Both the position numbers and the translations under genes were made by a program. DNA of 64,000 bases from Smittia aterrima (taxonomy: Eukaryota; Arthropoda; Insecta; Diptera; Chironomidae): assembly GCA_033063855.1 (NCBI GenBank), contig CP093829.1, positions 15,903,537 to 15,967,536 on the forward strand, given 5' to 3'. Within the stretch, counting starts at the first letter, position 1, and every line of letters begins with the position of its first letter. Shown here in pieces: positions 42,401 to 53,568 of the stretch. The notes under the pieces were generated by a model. The model did no database searches. It worked only from the letters and a program-made list of their open reading frames with translations, and was not told where the DNA came from.

Positions 42401-42960
42401 AGTGTGGAGGTACCGGTACCTTTTGGGTATTTTTGCTGGTACTATAATACCTCGACAATACCTAAAAGGTATTCTTGCTGGTACTTGAATACCTCGACAG
42501 TACCTAAAAAGGTACTTATGCTGGTACTATAATACCTCGACAATACCTAAAAGGTATTCTTGCTGGTACTTTAATACCTCAAGAATACCCGAAAAAGTAC
42601 TTTGGCTGGTACTTGAATACCTCGTAAAATACCATACCTTTAAAAAAGTACCTTAAATTTTTGACGATTTTTTTTTTCTGATTCAAATAAATTTCCACAT
42701 TTTGAGAACGGAACGAGATACGGGTTTGAAGCCTTTTGCAAATAGTTTTAGAACAATGTGGAGAATATTTCTACATTCCAGGATCGGGTCCATTGGATCC
42801 TCATATGACGGGCACTACGTTTACACAAGAAAAATTCAGAAAAATCAAACAAAAACTTTGTGCCGGTCTTTTGTGGATCCAATGGACCCGATCCTGGTAC
42901 CCAGAAATATTTCTCACATTGTTCTGAAACTATTTGCAAAAGACTGTTTTAAAACACAAA
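42401..42960. mobile_element. Foldback element, right flank of the satellite array
   Basis: It begins AGTGTGGAGGTACCGGTACC exactly at the array edge, runs through the same 42-bp subrepeats in the opposite orientation to the left flank, then a palindromic core. CCAGGATCGGGTCCATTGGA (42778) pairs with TCCAATGGACCCGATCCTGG (ending 42897), and CCACATTTTGAG-side sequence pairs with CACATTGTTCTGAAACTATT-side sequence. The outer subrepeat arm is missing. No gene; frames here are by-products of the palindrome. Confidence 0.8.
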
Positions 42961-43412
42961 ATTTTAGTTCTGAGAGAATGTCTAATGTGACACCCCTCCA
43001 CCAATTTTATTCATAACTAAACCACAAAAGAGCTTACAACCTTGTTAATTCGGTTAATAAATTTGGTTTCGTTTTCAATTGATCCCATTATTGCGTCACT
43101 TTTGTTTTCAATACTTATCGATTCAATTGCTTCGTGTAAATGAAATAAATCACGTTTTCGAGTATTTTTGATACATTTTAGATTAAAAATTAACAAATCA
43201 AAATAATAATTTTAAACGGAATCGCTCCACAAAATAAGGGACCCTTATTAAGGGCTATCTAGTCTTTTCAGCGCGACTAAATTCTTTTGGGCGAAGTGAC
43301 TACTTTAAGGAATTGCGCCATAGCTTTTCTCTTCTATAATTGGATTAAATAGATTGTAGACATGAATAAATTATTGAAAGCACACGCTTCTAATCACACG
43401 CAAATCATGTTT
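42961..43412. other. Intergenic region, 3' flank of the odorant receptor
   Basis: Nothing recognised beyond presumed 3' untranslated sequence of the minus-strand receptor gene. Confidence 0.4.
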
Positions 43413-44723
43413 CTATTTTCTTGTTTTCAAGAGTGCAAACAGCGAATAAGTAAATTGAAGAATCTGAAATGAAAATTGACCAATTATGAAACAAATTATT
43501 TTTTTATGTTCATACCTTTTGCAAAGTCTCCAAATCTACAGAATTGAAGATTCCGTTGAAACCTTTTAATCGCTGAGCCATGATTAAGATCATAAGAAGA
43601 TCCTTTTGATGCCTTGCGCTCTGTGAATACCATTCAACTTCGTAAAGAGCAGCGACTAATTTCTCGATCCGAACATTAACGCGATTTCCCATCCAACAGT
43701 AAACAGAAAGTTGCGAGAATGTCAAACAAATTATCGCGAAAATCGAAATGGATCCAAACAAATCGGAGCTCAACGTGTAGAAACACATGCAGAAGATGAG
43801 TGAGGATGCGGAAAAGTCAACCAAAAAGCTCACTCTGAATATTCCTCGAGCATTTCTTAAAAACTCTATTACTCGATAACTCATTCGAATGGTGTTTCTA
43901 ATTTCGTCGCCCATCTGGCCAAAATTTTCACTGCGATCAAATATTTTTTGTATTTGTAATGTCAAAGTTTCGATTTCCCAGCACGAAAAGTTCATGAGTA
44001 TCAACTTTAATCCAGAATAAGTGTAGAAAAGAATTATTGTGAAGACGATAAGAATGTCGTGGATCAAATAATTCAAAATCCAATTGAAACACAGAAAAGA
44101 GTCGATAGGCAAGTAAACGATGTAAAAGTTGTACGGCAATTGATATTCATTGAATTTGAAGAAAAAAACTCCAATCATCAAGAAGCCAACTAGACCACAA
44201 ACTCCGACAAAACTGAGAAGCACTGCCATGAATTCACTTTTTGCGTATCCGACTGTCAGAGTCAAACTGTCTTCATTGTTCAGAACGATAGATCTGTAAG
44301 AAAAAATTATTTCGTTTAAGAGCTTTTTACTGAAATGAGCTTTTACCTCTCTTTGATCATTTTATCAACCAAAGCTTCAAAGTTTGGTTTTAATCGAGTC
44401 AATATCATCAAGTAAATGATGTGACGTGAAACTTGACAAACGATTGCCGATAATTCAGTGAGATCTGCCAGTGTCAAATATTTATTTCCATGGAATCCGT
44501 AAATTGGAATGCAAATCACGAAACTCAACTGCGAGATTAATATCGCGACGAACCTGGCAATAAATATTACTAATACAGTTTTCACTTAATTTTCGCTTAG
44601 ACTTTTTTTTTACAATTTTGTGAACTTCCCATCGCTTTCAATTGGATCTAAAATCCTCCACGCAAACTTCAAAATTTTGACAATTCGACTCACGGCAACA
44701 AATGAATTTTCGTTTGGATTCAT
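43413..44723 (-). CDS. Odorant receptor (insect 7tm_6 family)
   Basis: Four exons, 44723-44614, 44553-44347, 44293-43516 and 43463-43413, join in phase and give 381 residues, the usual size. Odorant receptors are seven-helix ligand-gated channel subunits with a cytoplasmic N-terminus that pair with Orco in sensory dendrites. Visible features: the short start MNPNENSFVAVSRIVKILKF, several hydrophobic segments (for example FMAVLLSFVGVCGLVGFLMI, LIVFTIILFYTYSGLKLILM, SISIFAIICLTFSQLSVYCW), the conserved late-exon run ALYEVEWYSQSARHQKDLL, LIMAQRLKGF, and the last tiny exon ILQFTYSLFALLKTRK with the family's Phe-x-x-x-x-Ser-x-Phe signature. The frame is intact. I cannot assign an ortholog number. 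It is a single copy here, with no tandem neighbour. Confidence 0.9.
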
Positions 44724-45245
44724 GGCTGATCTTCCTTACTTCAATAACTTCAATGAACAAATTTGTTGACACCGCTCATATTTATGCGTTGATAAAGTTT
44801 TGAATTTTTTATAAGAAAATAACGAAGTTACTAATGTTTTTGATTGTTCCACGCCTCGTCTGGATATTTGAACACGAGTCAGACCACAAATGAAAATTAG
44901 TGAACATTAAAAACTTTTTAATTGATCCTGGAATTTTTCATTGATTGAAGAAACTAATAAACACAACAATAAAGTTTAAATGGATATTATTTATTCATTG
45001 ATAAGTAAGACGTAGGCTTTCGAAACATTGCAATTGAGTTTAAGTAGATGTTTTCAAGTTTAAGATTAAGCTGTTGCAACTGAGTTAAGGTCGTTGCTAA
45101 ATATGAATGGTAATAAAAATTAAGTCGAACGTAAATGAATAAGTCGCAAGAAAGAAAAAAATGTTAAGTAAAAATGAATTTAAAAAGTTTTCATGATAAA
45201 GCTGTTGTCAACCTAGTAATCAAGTTATTGAGCCATGAGAGCTGA
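44724..45245. other. Spacer between odorant receptor and tum; tum 3' UTR
   Basis: An AATAAA polyadenylation signal for tum lies on the minus strand at 44995-44990, giving a 3' UTR of about 250 bases. The rest is the receptor's upstream region with no clear TATA box. Confidence 0.5.
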
Positions 45246-47337
45246 TTACTTCTTTTTCTTATTGACAGAAGGGTAAGGCGGAGTGTTGTAGAATTTTCGT
45301 TCCTTACGTACAACTCTCATCGAAGGTGTTCCTGAGTAGAATTTTGATCCATAGCTTTCGACTTCGCGCTGCTGTTCAGCGTGTGTTGGCTGATCAAGCA
45401 TAATATAACGATTCCAATATTCAGTGGGAATAGTTAACAAAGCAAACATTACGGAGTACTGGACTTGAGTTTCAGCGAACATCATATTTTGATCTGGATC
45501 TTGGCATGAGTAGCCAACGATTGTTGGTCCGAATATTTTCGCGAAGTTTGTCAAAGGCATCTTGACATCGGGATATTCTGCTATACGTTGGAAGTGCAGT
45601 ATGAGAAAAGCGAGAGTGTCACGGTTGGCCTGTGGAAGACGCTCAATAGCTCGATAAACTTCTTTGTTAACTTGTCCCTCCTCATCATCCGATGGAATCG
45701 ATTGTGTTGCGTTGGAGAATTCAGACCATAAAGTCAGGGGAATCAAGCGATCGCTTAATGAACGTAAGAAGTCTTTCACACATCCGCACAAAGTGTGAAC
45801 ATCGATTTCGGCGAGATTCGGAATTCCATTGTTTCGCATGAACTTCTCTTTAAGAGCCTTGACATCACGATCACTTCCACTGATGCGGTAAAGTCCAACT
45901 TCTTTCAAACCGCGAGATTCAATTTCATTGACGCAGTGAACGATCAAAGCAGGAATCATTGGAGCCAAGCTTGGTGTATAATCTCCGATCGTTCCCATGG
46001 AGATGCCGGATTTAGCTCCATTTGGAGTTGCATTTTGGGGCAAGCAACTTACAGTGAGTTTCTCTCGACAATCTTGATGAACGCATGTTCGACAGTCGCT
46101 GCATTTTGAAGCGACAGACCCAAAGCGAATTCGCTTTGCGCAGAAGCCACAGTTCTCGGGCTTCAAGAAGGTTTTCGACGTGAAGGTATGAGGACGAGAA
46201 GAGATCGCATTTGTTTTCTTCTTGATGACAGTGGCGTATACATCGTTGTTATCCTTGAAAGTGTCCAAATCATCCAAAGAAGGAGCCGATGGAGCGTAAT
46301 ACTTTTTGTTCACCGCAACTGGAGTCTTGAATACTTCGCCTCTAATTTTGTTTGTTGGCGTGTTGAAGTATTGAGGAGCAGAATTTTCATCCGACGACGA
46401 TGTCGATGGAGTTGGAAGCATTTGTGGGATCGATTCAATTGTAGATTCAGCGCGAATAGGTTTACGCTTATCTGCTGGGATCGTAACTTTAGTTTGCGTG
46501 ACAATTTTGTCTGTTGGACCATATTCAAGTAAGCTTTCTGAAAGTGAGACCTTTGTTAGATATTTAAAACACAAAAACTTTTTTAAAGAACTTACTTCTA
46601 ATGCTTCTACGTTGATCCATACTTAAACGTCCCCGCTTTCCGCTGACGTTAAGAATTCCACTGTTATCGAGAGATGGACGATGTTTCTTCCAATTCTTGT
46701 TTGCTGCCGTCGACGGCTTTGGATCCAGCAAGTCATCGCCAGATTGTGTCAGTGAAAGGTCTGAGAGGAAAGATCCAGTAGAGTTGATCTCGTCGCAGAC
46801 GTTCTCTTCAATATGCTGATGAGTCGATTTACGTTTCTTGGTGTATGAGCTGAGCATCTGGAGCTGCTTCCGTGTCTCATCTCTAACAGTGTTATCCTTC
46901 ATCAAAAGTGCTCTTAGCGTATCCAATTTATGTTCCTAAGAGAAAAAGAAGGAAATAAATATTTTTCGTTTGTTATTTCAATTTTTTCTTACCAATTCTG
47001 ATTTTTCTTCTTCAACGGCTCGTCGTGCTCGTTTCTCAGATTCCAACATTGTTCGAGCCCAATTCAATTTCTTATCAAAAGCGATTGTTTGTTGTGTTTG
47101 TTCTTCAAGTTGACTTTGTAAGTTCTTAGCATCGTCGATAAGTCGTTGATAATCCATTTTCATTATTTCAAATTGACGGAGAAACATGTAAAATTCTGAA
47201 AAATTTCAAACTATAGTAAACATTTCATTTTTTTGATTTCACTTACTTTCTTCAGCTAATCCAGCTGTGAGTTCCTTTGAGCAGCGCATTAAATCATCGA
47301 ATTTGGCCAATGCCGAGAGCGGAGGCAACATAGACAT
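45246..47337 (-). CDS. tum: Rac GTPase-activating protein 1 / Tumbleweed (centralspindlin subunit)
   Basis: Exons 47337-47247, 47195-46993, 46935-46596 and 46537-45246 join in phase and give 641 residues, matching fly and human family members. With the kinesin Pavarotti/MKLP1 it forms centralspindlin, which bundles midzone microtubules and recruits the RhoGEF Pebble/ECT2 for cytokinesis. Order: N-terminal coiled coil (FEIMKMDYQRLIDDAKNLQS to about residue 130), a Ser-rich linker with GSFLSDLSLTQS and KVTIPADKRKPI, a C1 zinc domain (HTFTSKTFLKPENCGFCAKR through VHQDC) and a RhoGAP domain with the arginine finger in GLYRISGSDRDVKALKEKF and PQANRDTLAFLILHF. No missing key residue seen. It is divergent from the helicase gene, 353 bases away. 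Confidence 0.95.
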
Positions 47338-47690
47338 CTTTTATTTTTCTTTTGTTATTTTCACTTTTACAACTTTATTTCAAATTCAGCAGCCGACTTC
47401 AACAACTGTGAATGCTCACGAAAGATCTTCTGTAAACGTTGTGAGCGATAAATGCTTTACTTAAGCGTTTTAAATGAAATGATACTGCTTTGTTTGAATG
47501 AACGCCGAAGAATGACAGTTGGTCAAACCGAAAATATCGAGGGGACCGGTACTGGCTTAATTTTGTAGAATTTGTCTTAGTTTCGAATATCTTGTAGTTT
47601 CGGCCTCTTTTGTGGAAAGTTAAAACCCCATCTGGTGGTGCTCGTTTGTTTAACATGCTCGTTTGTTTACATTTATCAAAAAATTAAAAA
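47338..47690. promoter_or_regulatory. Shared divergent promoter region of tum and Dbp45A
   Basis: 353 bases separate the two start codons. There is no TATA box at an appropriate distance for either gene. The compact head-to-head arrangement suggests a bidirectional housekeeping promoter. Confidence 0.5.
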
Positions 47691-49305
47691 ATGGAAGGAA
47701 AATCGTTTGAAACTCTTGGAGTGAGTCCATGGATTTGTAAGCAAATGAATAAACTTGGTTTGAAGGCTCCGACACCGATTCAGACTCAAGTCATTCCTCA
47801 AATTCTTGAAGGAAGAGATTGTATTGGAGCAGCCAAAACTGGAAGTGGAAAAACATTCGCGTTCGCCTTACCAATTCTACAAAAGTTATCAGAAGAACCA
47901 ACACACAATTTTGCGCTGATTCTGACGCCAACTCATGAACTCGCTTATCAAATCTCGGAGCAACTGCTTGTAGCTGGCCAGCCCATGAATCTGAGAGTTT
48001 GCGTTGTATCTGGAGGCACTGATCAGATGTTGGAGAGTTTAAAACTTCAAAGTCGTCCACACATCATCGTCGCAATGCCCGGTCGACTCGAAGCACATCT
48101 ATCTGGCTGTAATACTCTATCGTTCGAGTCTATCAAGTTTCTTGTTATTGATGAAGCTGATCGAGTTCTGAGTGGAAGCTTTGATGAAGCCCTTACAGTT
48201 ATTGAGCGGCATCTTCCTAAGGAACGGCAGAATCTTTTCTTCTCTGCAACTATGAAGGAATATCTTAAAGAATCGAGCTTGTTCCCAATCGCTGATAACG
48301 TTTTTGAATGGGCAGAAGACACGACAGTGAAAACCGTTGAGACATTGGATCAACGATATGTTCTTTGTGCTGATTACGATCGTGATATGGTTTTAGTCGA
48401 GGTCTTACGAAAGTACAAGGAAGATAATGAAGATTCAAATGTCATCGTCTTCACTAACAAGAAAAAGTGAACTTGAACAATTTTATCTTCCTTCAAATTT
48501 ATTTATGAAATATTTTTATTTTAGAGATTGTCAAGTTCTCTCCATCGCACTCAATTCTGTCGGATTAGACAACGTATGCTTACACGGTTTCATGAGACAA
48601 AAGGAAAGAGTTGCAGCACTTAGTAGATTCAAGTCAAATTTAGTCAGGATTTTAATAGCAACCGATGTCGCTAGTAGAGGTTTGGACATCCCCAATGTTC
48701 ATCTTGTGCTAAACCATCGTCTTCCAAAGTTTCCCAACGAATACATTCATCGAGTCGGTAGAACCGCGAGAGCAGGTCGTTCAGGACTGTCCATTTCAAT
48801 ATTTCGTTTCCCAAGAGATCTCGAATTTCTATCAGAGATTGAAACCCTCATCAACACAAAACTTACTGAACATGAAATTGATCAAAGATTGGTGGAAAGA
48901 ATTTTCATGCAAGTCAGTATTGCTGTTCATGAAGCGGAGACCAAAGTTGATAACACAGATTTTGATGAAAGAATACAAAACTATCGGAGAAAACGATGGA
49001 TCGCTGATGGCCTTGACCCTGATCAAGAAGAAGCGAAATGGTCAAAAGAGTTGAAACGGCGAATCAAGGAAGGAAAAGCAAGAGCGAAGGCAGAACGTGA
49101 AAAAATGAAGGGTCAAGGAACGCCGAAGATCGCGCTGACAGACGATCGTTTTAAGAACGTAGAAAAGAAGAAAAAGAAATTCAAGATACTTCCCGAAGGT
49201 GCCAAGGTCGAAGGAAAGTTCAAGAATCTTAGTAAAGGAGATAAAGGGGACAGATACAAGAAATTCCAAATAGGAAGAACCAAGGACAAGCGTTTCCAAG
49301 TATAA
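47691..49305 (+). CDS. Dbp45A: DEAD-box ATP-dependent RNA helicase DDX49/Dbp8 type
   Basis: Exons 47691-48466 and 48525-49305, with a 58-bp intron, give 518 residues. The family acts in the nucleolus in small-subunit pre-rRNA processing. Motifs in order: Q motif (TPIQ after LGLKAP), motif I AAKTGSGKT, Ia PTHELAYQ, Ib MPGR, II DEAD in VIDEADRV, III SAT in FFSATM, IV VIVFTNKK, V RGLDIP and VI HRVGRTARAGR. Motif Ia has His for the usual Arg, and Ib has Met for the usual Thr. VCLHGFMRQKERVAALSRFK is close to DDX49 rather than DDX47. The C-terminal 120 residues are Lys-rich, as in the family. The gene is convergent with NADK2, 353 bases apart. Confidence 0.94.
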
Positions 49306-49658
49306 GACGAAAAGAACGTTCGAGAGAATACACAATCAAAGAAGAAAGCATCAGGCGGGAGTTGGGGTCAGTAGAGTAACGAGATCTCACTTATCCGACA
49401 CGAGACCTGCAACAAATTGAACGATGTTCTATTTTGCATTCATTTATTTCTCTTTATTGCATTATATAAAATATGAAAAAATGAAAAGTTTTTTTAAATA
49501 ATTTAGGGGCGCAATTGAAGAAGTTATTTCTATGACTTAACAGAATTATAAAATGCATCTTATCAAGTCCTTTCGGAACTCTCGTTCCGTATCGTTTCTT
49601 ATCAGTTCCGTTGCATTCAATTATCACCAGCTTATATAAAGTGCTCGTTGTGATTGAC

Positions 49659-51378
49659 TTATTCATTCATCTTCATGGTGAGCAAGGCATCTTCTGGAAG
49701 AACTTCAAGAAGAGCCTTTGTGCCATCATTGAACGGATATGCGATGGAACCATCGATTACCAAACCTGAAAATAAAATTATTTAATTAAATTGAAAAAAG
49801 AAATGAAAGGGCTGAACTTACTGGCATCGATACATCGACTTTTCACATACAAATTTTGAGCAAAGTCTCGTGACTCGAATCCTTTTGGATTAGGCCAAAC
49901 TCCAACGCAAATCTGTTCGCGAATAGAATAGCAAAGTCGAGGATCCTCTGTAAACCATTTGATCATGTTTTTGATTTCTAAATTGAATTAAATTTCCACT
50001 CACCGGGCTCAAAAACCAATCTCCGATTATATTCGTCGGAAATCTGTTCTGCGTTTATTTCACCCATGGCAGTTGAATCTTTTAAAATGTTCAACAAATC
50101 TTCAACATTCTTCTTGGACAATCGATTGATGCTTGTGTGCCAGGATGTTGAACCTGTTCCTGTTGATACACAAAGCCCAGAACTCTTCGTTTTTGTGATG
50201 ACTTGTGTTGTATTCGGACGAATATGAAGATGGCTTACACGCGCTGATAATGTTTCGCCAATAAAAACCTGCGAGATTCACGGAAGAAGAAAATCAAGGT
50301 TCAGTTACGATTGTTCGAGTTAGAAAGCAGCATTTTAATTTCTGATCTCGTGCTCGACTCTTATCAATCACGAGCGAGGAATAATATTTATTGAAAGTTC
50401 GAGGGAAGAAACTGTTGTCGTCGTTGGGGGAATAAGCAAATCTGTGATGATAAGAGCACGACAACGAGCAAATATAAATCAAAAACAGACATGCTTGAGT
50501 GAAGACATGACGTCATTATCGAATGATTATAACTTTCAAGCGTTTACCTCGTTTAGCGCCAAATACGGTAACATGCGTTTTGTAAACTTCTTCTTTCTTC
50601 CATGCCCATTTGCGCCTCCGTTGATTTGATCCAGTAGTGTTGGCTCTGATATAATAACTTCCTTGTGTTCTACTGGGGCTGTGTTGTATTCATGCAAATC
50701 GATCGGAACTGGAGCACATCCATTAACGCCGAGAAGAGTTATACGAAGGCGAGATCGATGCATCCATTGAAAATCTCCTGTTAGAAGTTTCTTGACAGCT
50801 CCTTGAACATCTAATGAGTATTGCTTGGGTAACATTAGACGGCCTTCAGATCGCTTAGGATCGGAATTGAATCCAACAATGGGAATAGAGTTTTCTATAA
50901 ATAATGGACTTGCTCTCGAAGCAGCAAGAAGGAAAGTTCCATCGCCTCCCACTGGCACAAGCACATCAGTCCACCGTAGCAAGTCTTTGTTGATTGTAAG
51001 TCGATTGACTACTTTCACCTCAACGCCCAGGTCACGGAAGCAATCAACTACTTTAGTTTCAAGTGTTTTGTGCAAGTTGTGATAATGCATAAGCGCATCG
51101 AAGTCAGTTCCTCGACATTTAATCTTTTCTTCTAGCTCCTGATCGTTCAGTTCTGCGTGACGAATCTTCTCAAACTCATAACGAGTCAATTTTGTTACAA
51201 TCAATGCTTTCTTGATGCGCAGTTTGTTATTTTTCGCTTGTGAATGGAAAGAGTGGTTGTTGACGTATGTGGAATTGCGATGGGCATGTTGAGATGCTGG
51301 ATTATGCTTTAGCTTCAGAAGTAGTTGACTTTTCTTAACGTGTCGCGTCAAACCTGAAATTGATAAATTGCGCATCAT
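49659..51378 (-). CDS. NADK2: Mitochondrial NAD kinase 2
   Basis: Exons 51378-50548, 50268-50004, 49947-49822 and 49765-49659 join in phase and give 442 residues, the length of human NADK2. It phosphorylates NAD to NADP inside mitochondria. Visible: a basic, Ser/His-rich N-terminus beginning MMRNLSISGLTRHVKKS that suits a targeting peptide; KALIVTKLTRYEFEK; the NAD-kinase glycine motif VPVGGDGTFLLAASR; PIVGFNSDPKRSEGRL; ALNEV at the exon A end followed by FIGETLSARVSHL; and the second conserved loop STGTGSTSWHTSINRLS. The last exon ends ALLTMKMNE. The second in-frame ATG is residue 2, so the exact start is immaterial. Intron 1 (279 bp) is the longest. Confidence 0.94.
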
Positions 51379-52861
51379 AAGTCGGGGAAGTTCAATTTAT
51401 ATTGTGCAAGCTCGCGACTGAGTTCAAATACACTTCATTATCAGTTGAGTAATGGAGAGGATCGATGGGATTGCACTATTTGAATTCACAATGAGAACAA
51501 ATTGATAGACAAAGGTCGTGTGTAGCCAAATTTGACTTTGACAATGAAATGCATCTCCGTTTACAATTGAGTTGTTTGCTTAGATGTGATAACAGATAAG
51601 GTTTTGTGAAAACACCGCATTGATTGAATCTTCTTTGTGTTGCTTTGCGAAAAACAAGAAAATAACTTAAATTGGCGGAAATGATGATTTTGTTAGCGTG
51701 TGTGATTGGGGGCTCGACGAGAACATCGCACGACTCGCTAGAATAAATTTTATTGCTTTGATCTAGATGTTTGTCAAACAGACTATGATGAATTGACTTA
51801 CATTTCTCATACATTGGACTTTCTTGAATGGAAATTTCCTAAAGGTCCAAACATCAAAACATGACGCAAAGGCTTCCAAATGCAAATCTTCTCAGTTCAA
51901 ATAGGAACAACACTTGTGGCTGATAAGAGGCAAGGCGAGCGTATTTTATTGAGGATGAGGAGAGATAGATGAGGCGTGGGCATGGCCAATGATCGCATTT
52001 GAATACTTTTCAGAGTTTTAATTTAAACCGCTATTCTAAAAATAATCTGGAAATTGAAATCTTCAAGGTCGCTCTTGACTGGATTTTTGAACTGGCCAAT
52101 AGATAATGAATATTTGCGGATAAGAAGAATTTCAAGAGCAAGCAGAGCCTATTCTTATCACCTATCGTCTAATCATCAGTCAATCTTAGCAAATTATCGA
52201 CGAGAAGAAACATTAAGCTATAAATAATATGCCGACACAATGCAAATAAGCTTCGAACTATTTTTAAAACAATGTGCACATGATGATCAAGTGAAATCGA
52301 AACGAGAGACTTGATAAGCTCAGCTGAACGTGTTTTCGTACAAAAAAAGAAGCTATTTCTAATCATTGAGTGAGATGGAAACTGGAAATAAATTGCGCTC
52401 TTAATTGATAGCGAGAATGTTTCTTCTTGACCATCAAAAATTCTCATAAAGGGCCCACTACAAGTGACTTCGTTAAGTCAAACTCACTACTTATCACTTA
52501 TTGGCTTGATCTCGCAAATAATTGACTCGAATTGTGACATTTGATAACGCATTCAGTGTTATTGTGAGTTATTAGATTGTCGAGACAATTTTCGAATTAT
52601 GCTAACTCATTCTTTTTGAAAGTTGACGGCTTTTGCTAATTAATTCTAAATTGAAATTACGTAATTAATCGTTGATCATTCAACTTTTTAATTTATTTAG
52701 GATACAACAAGTGATACAATCATGTCGAACAAGTTCATAAAAATCTCCATTTTTCATGTTTTCTCTTAATTTAAGTCCTTAACCGGCCGAGAAATCATTA
52801 CCTGCGCACACAAGCGTTGCAATTGACGTTGGCCGTATCATTACATCAATATAGAATATCA
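51379..52861. other. Upstream region of NADK2, no gene seen
   Basis: AT-rich, with scattered TGATAAG/CTTATCA words and short frames on the minus strand (for example 51814-51476) that show no recognisable domain. Regulatory sequence is likely, but no specific element can be defined. Confidence 0.4.
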
Positions 52862-53047
52862 CTAACTTTTAAAAAAAACTTTCTTAATCCAATCTTTCAC
52901 TTCAATCACCGTTCTCTCCCAAAATTCTTTGTTTACTTTCACTTCCAAGGAGATTTCTGGTTTTCTTTTTCGTAATCGTATTTCTTGTTTCTCGAGATGT
53001 GTGTTAGCAAATAAACTTTTTCTCTCGTTTCGCACTGCGACTGACAC
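52862..53047 (-). CDS. Candidate small protein, 61 residues, unknown
   Basis: The single frame MSVAVRNERKSLFANTHLEK to DWIKKVFFKS is basic, with alternating charged and hydrophobic residues and two Trp (EFWERTVIEVKDWIKKVF). The ATG lies 160 bases from the COA3 start, divergently, in a position where a head-to-head gene would be plausible. Composition looks more protein-like than most short frames here, but there is no family match I can name and no splice partner found. It may be spurious. Confidence 0.3.
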   Translation of the reverse strand: MSVAVRNERKSLFANTHLEKQEIRLRKRKPEISLEVKVNKEFWERTVIEVKDWIKKVFFKS

Positions 53048-53207
53048 GATTTAATCTTGAGACTTCGCGACTTGAGACTTTGTAGATAAATGAGTGAGCA
53101 AACTGTTGTTTGGCATTTTCGAATATTTAGGGATTTTCCTCAGTAGATCGGTGTGTGACAGTCAGTCAACTGGAAACTTTTAAAGTTAAGTTCGAATTTC
53201 TATCACA

Positions 53208-53526
53208 ATGACTGAACCAAAAAATTCTCAAATTAAAGGTTTGGATAGAAAACTAAAGCAGTCAGAGATTGATTTTATGAAATTGATCGAAGAGAAGAAC
53301 CTTCAACGTGTAATAAAATTAAAGAAAACCCGCAAGAGCAACATCTTCGTCGGTAAGTTGCACAAACTTCTCAAAAAAATTTCATTTGCAATTGATTTTT
53401 TTCTTTCTAGGATTTGCGTTAGGTGTGAGCGTTTTAGGCATCTACGGATATTCTATGTACGCAGTGCAACAAGAGAAATTCCTCGACGATTTCAACGAAC
53501 CTGCAAAAGAAGAAATTAAACAATAA
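53208..53526 (+). CDS. COA3: Cytochrome c oxidase assembly factor 3 (CCDC56)
   Basis: Exons 53208-53352 and 53411-53526, with a 58-bp intron, give 86 residues, essentially the fly length. COA3 is a single-span inner mitochondrial membrane protein that stabilises newly made COX1. The N-terminal half is charged (DRKLKQSEIDFMKLIEEKNL, then KLKKTRKSNIF). After the intron, GFALGVSVLGIYGYSMYAVQ is the membrane segment, followed by QEKFLDDFNEPAKEE. The stop is only 42 bases before the mtTFB1 ATG, with no polyadenylation signal between. In Drosophila these two genes are made from one bicistronic transcript, and the arrangement here agrees. Confidence 0.92.
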
Positions 53527-53568
53527 ATACAAAAATCATATAAAGATCCAGCGAAACAAAAACAAAGC

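Noticed and set aside
42702..43016. 104-residue plus-strand frame and overlapping antisense frame
   Set aside because: Both arise from the long palindromic core of the foldback element; the same peptides appear on the two strands.
51476..51814. 112-residue minus-strand frame upstream of NADK2
   Set aside because: No recognisable domain, no splice connection in phase to NADK2 and ordinary base composition; likely chance.
51590..52500. Cluster of GATA-factor sites upstream of NADK2
   Set aside because: About five WGATAR words in 0.9 kb is close to what AT-rich sequence gives by chance.
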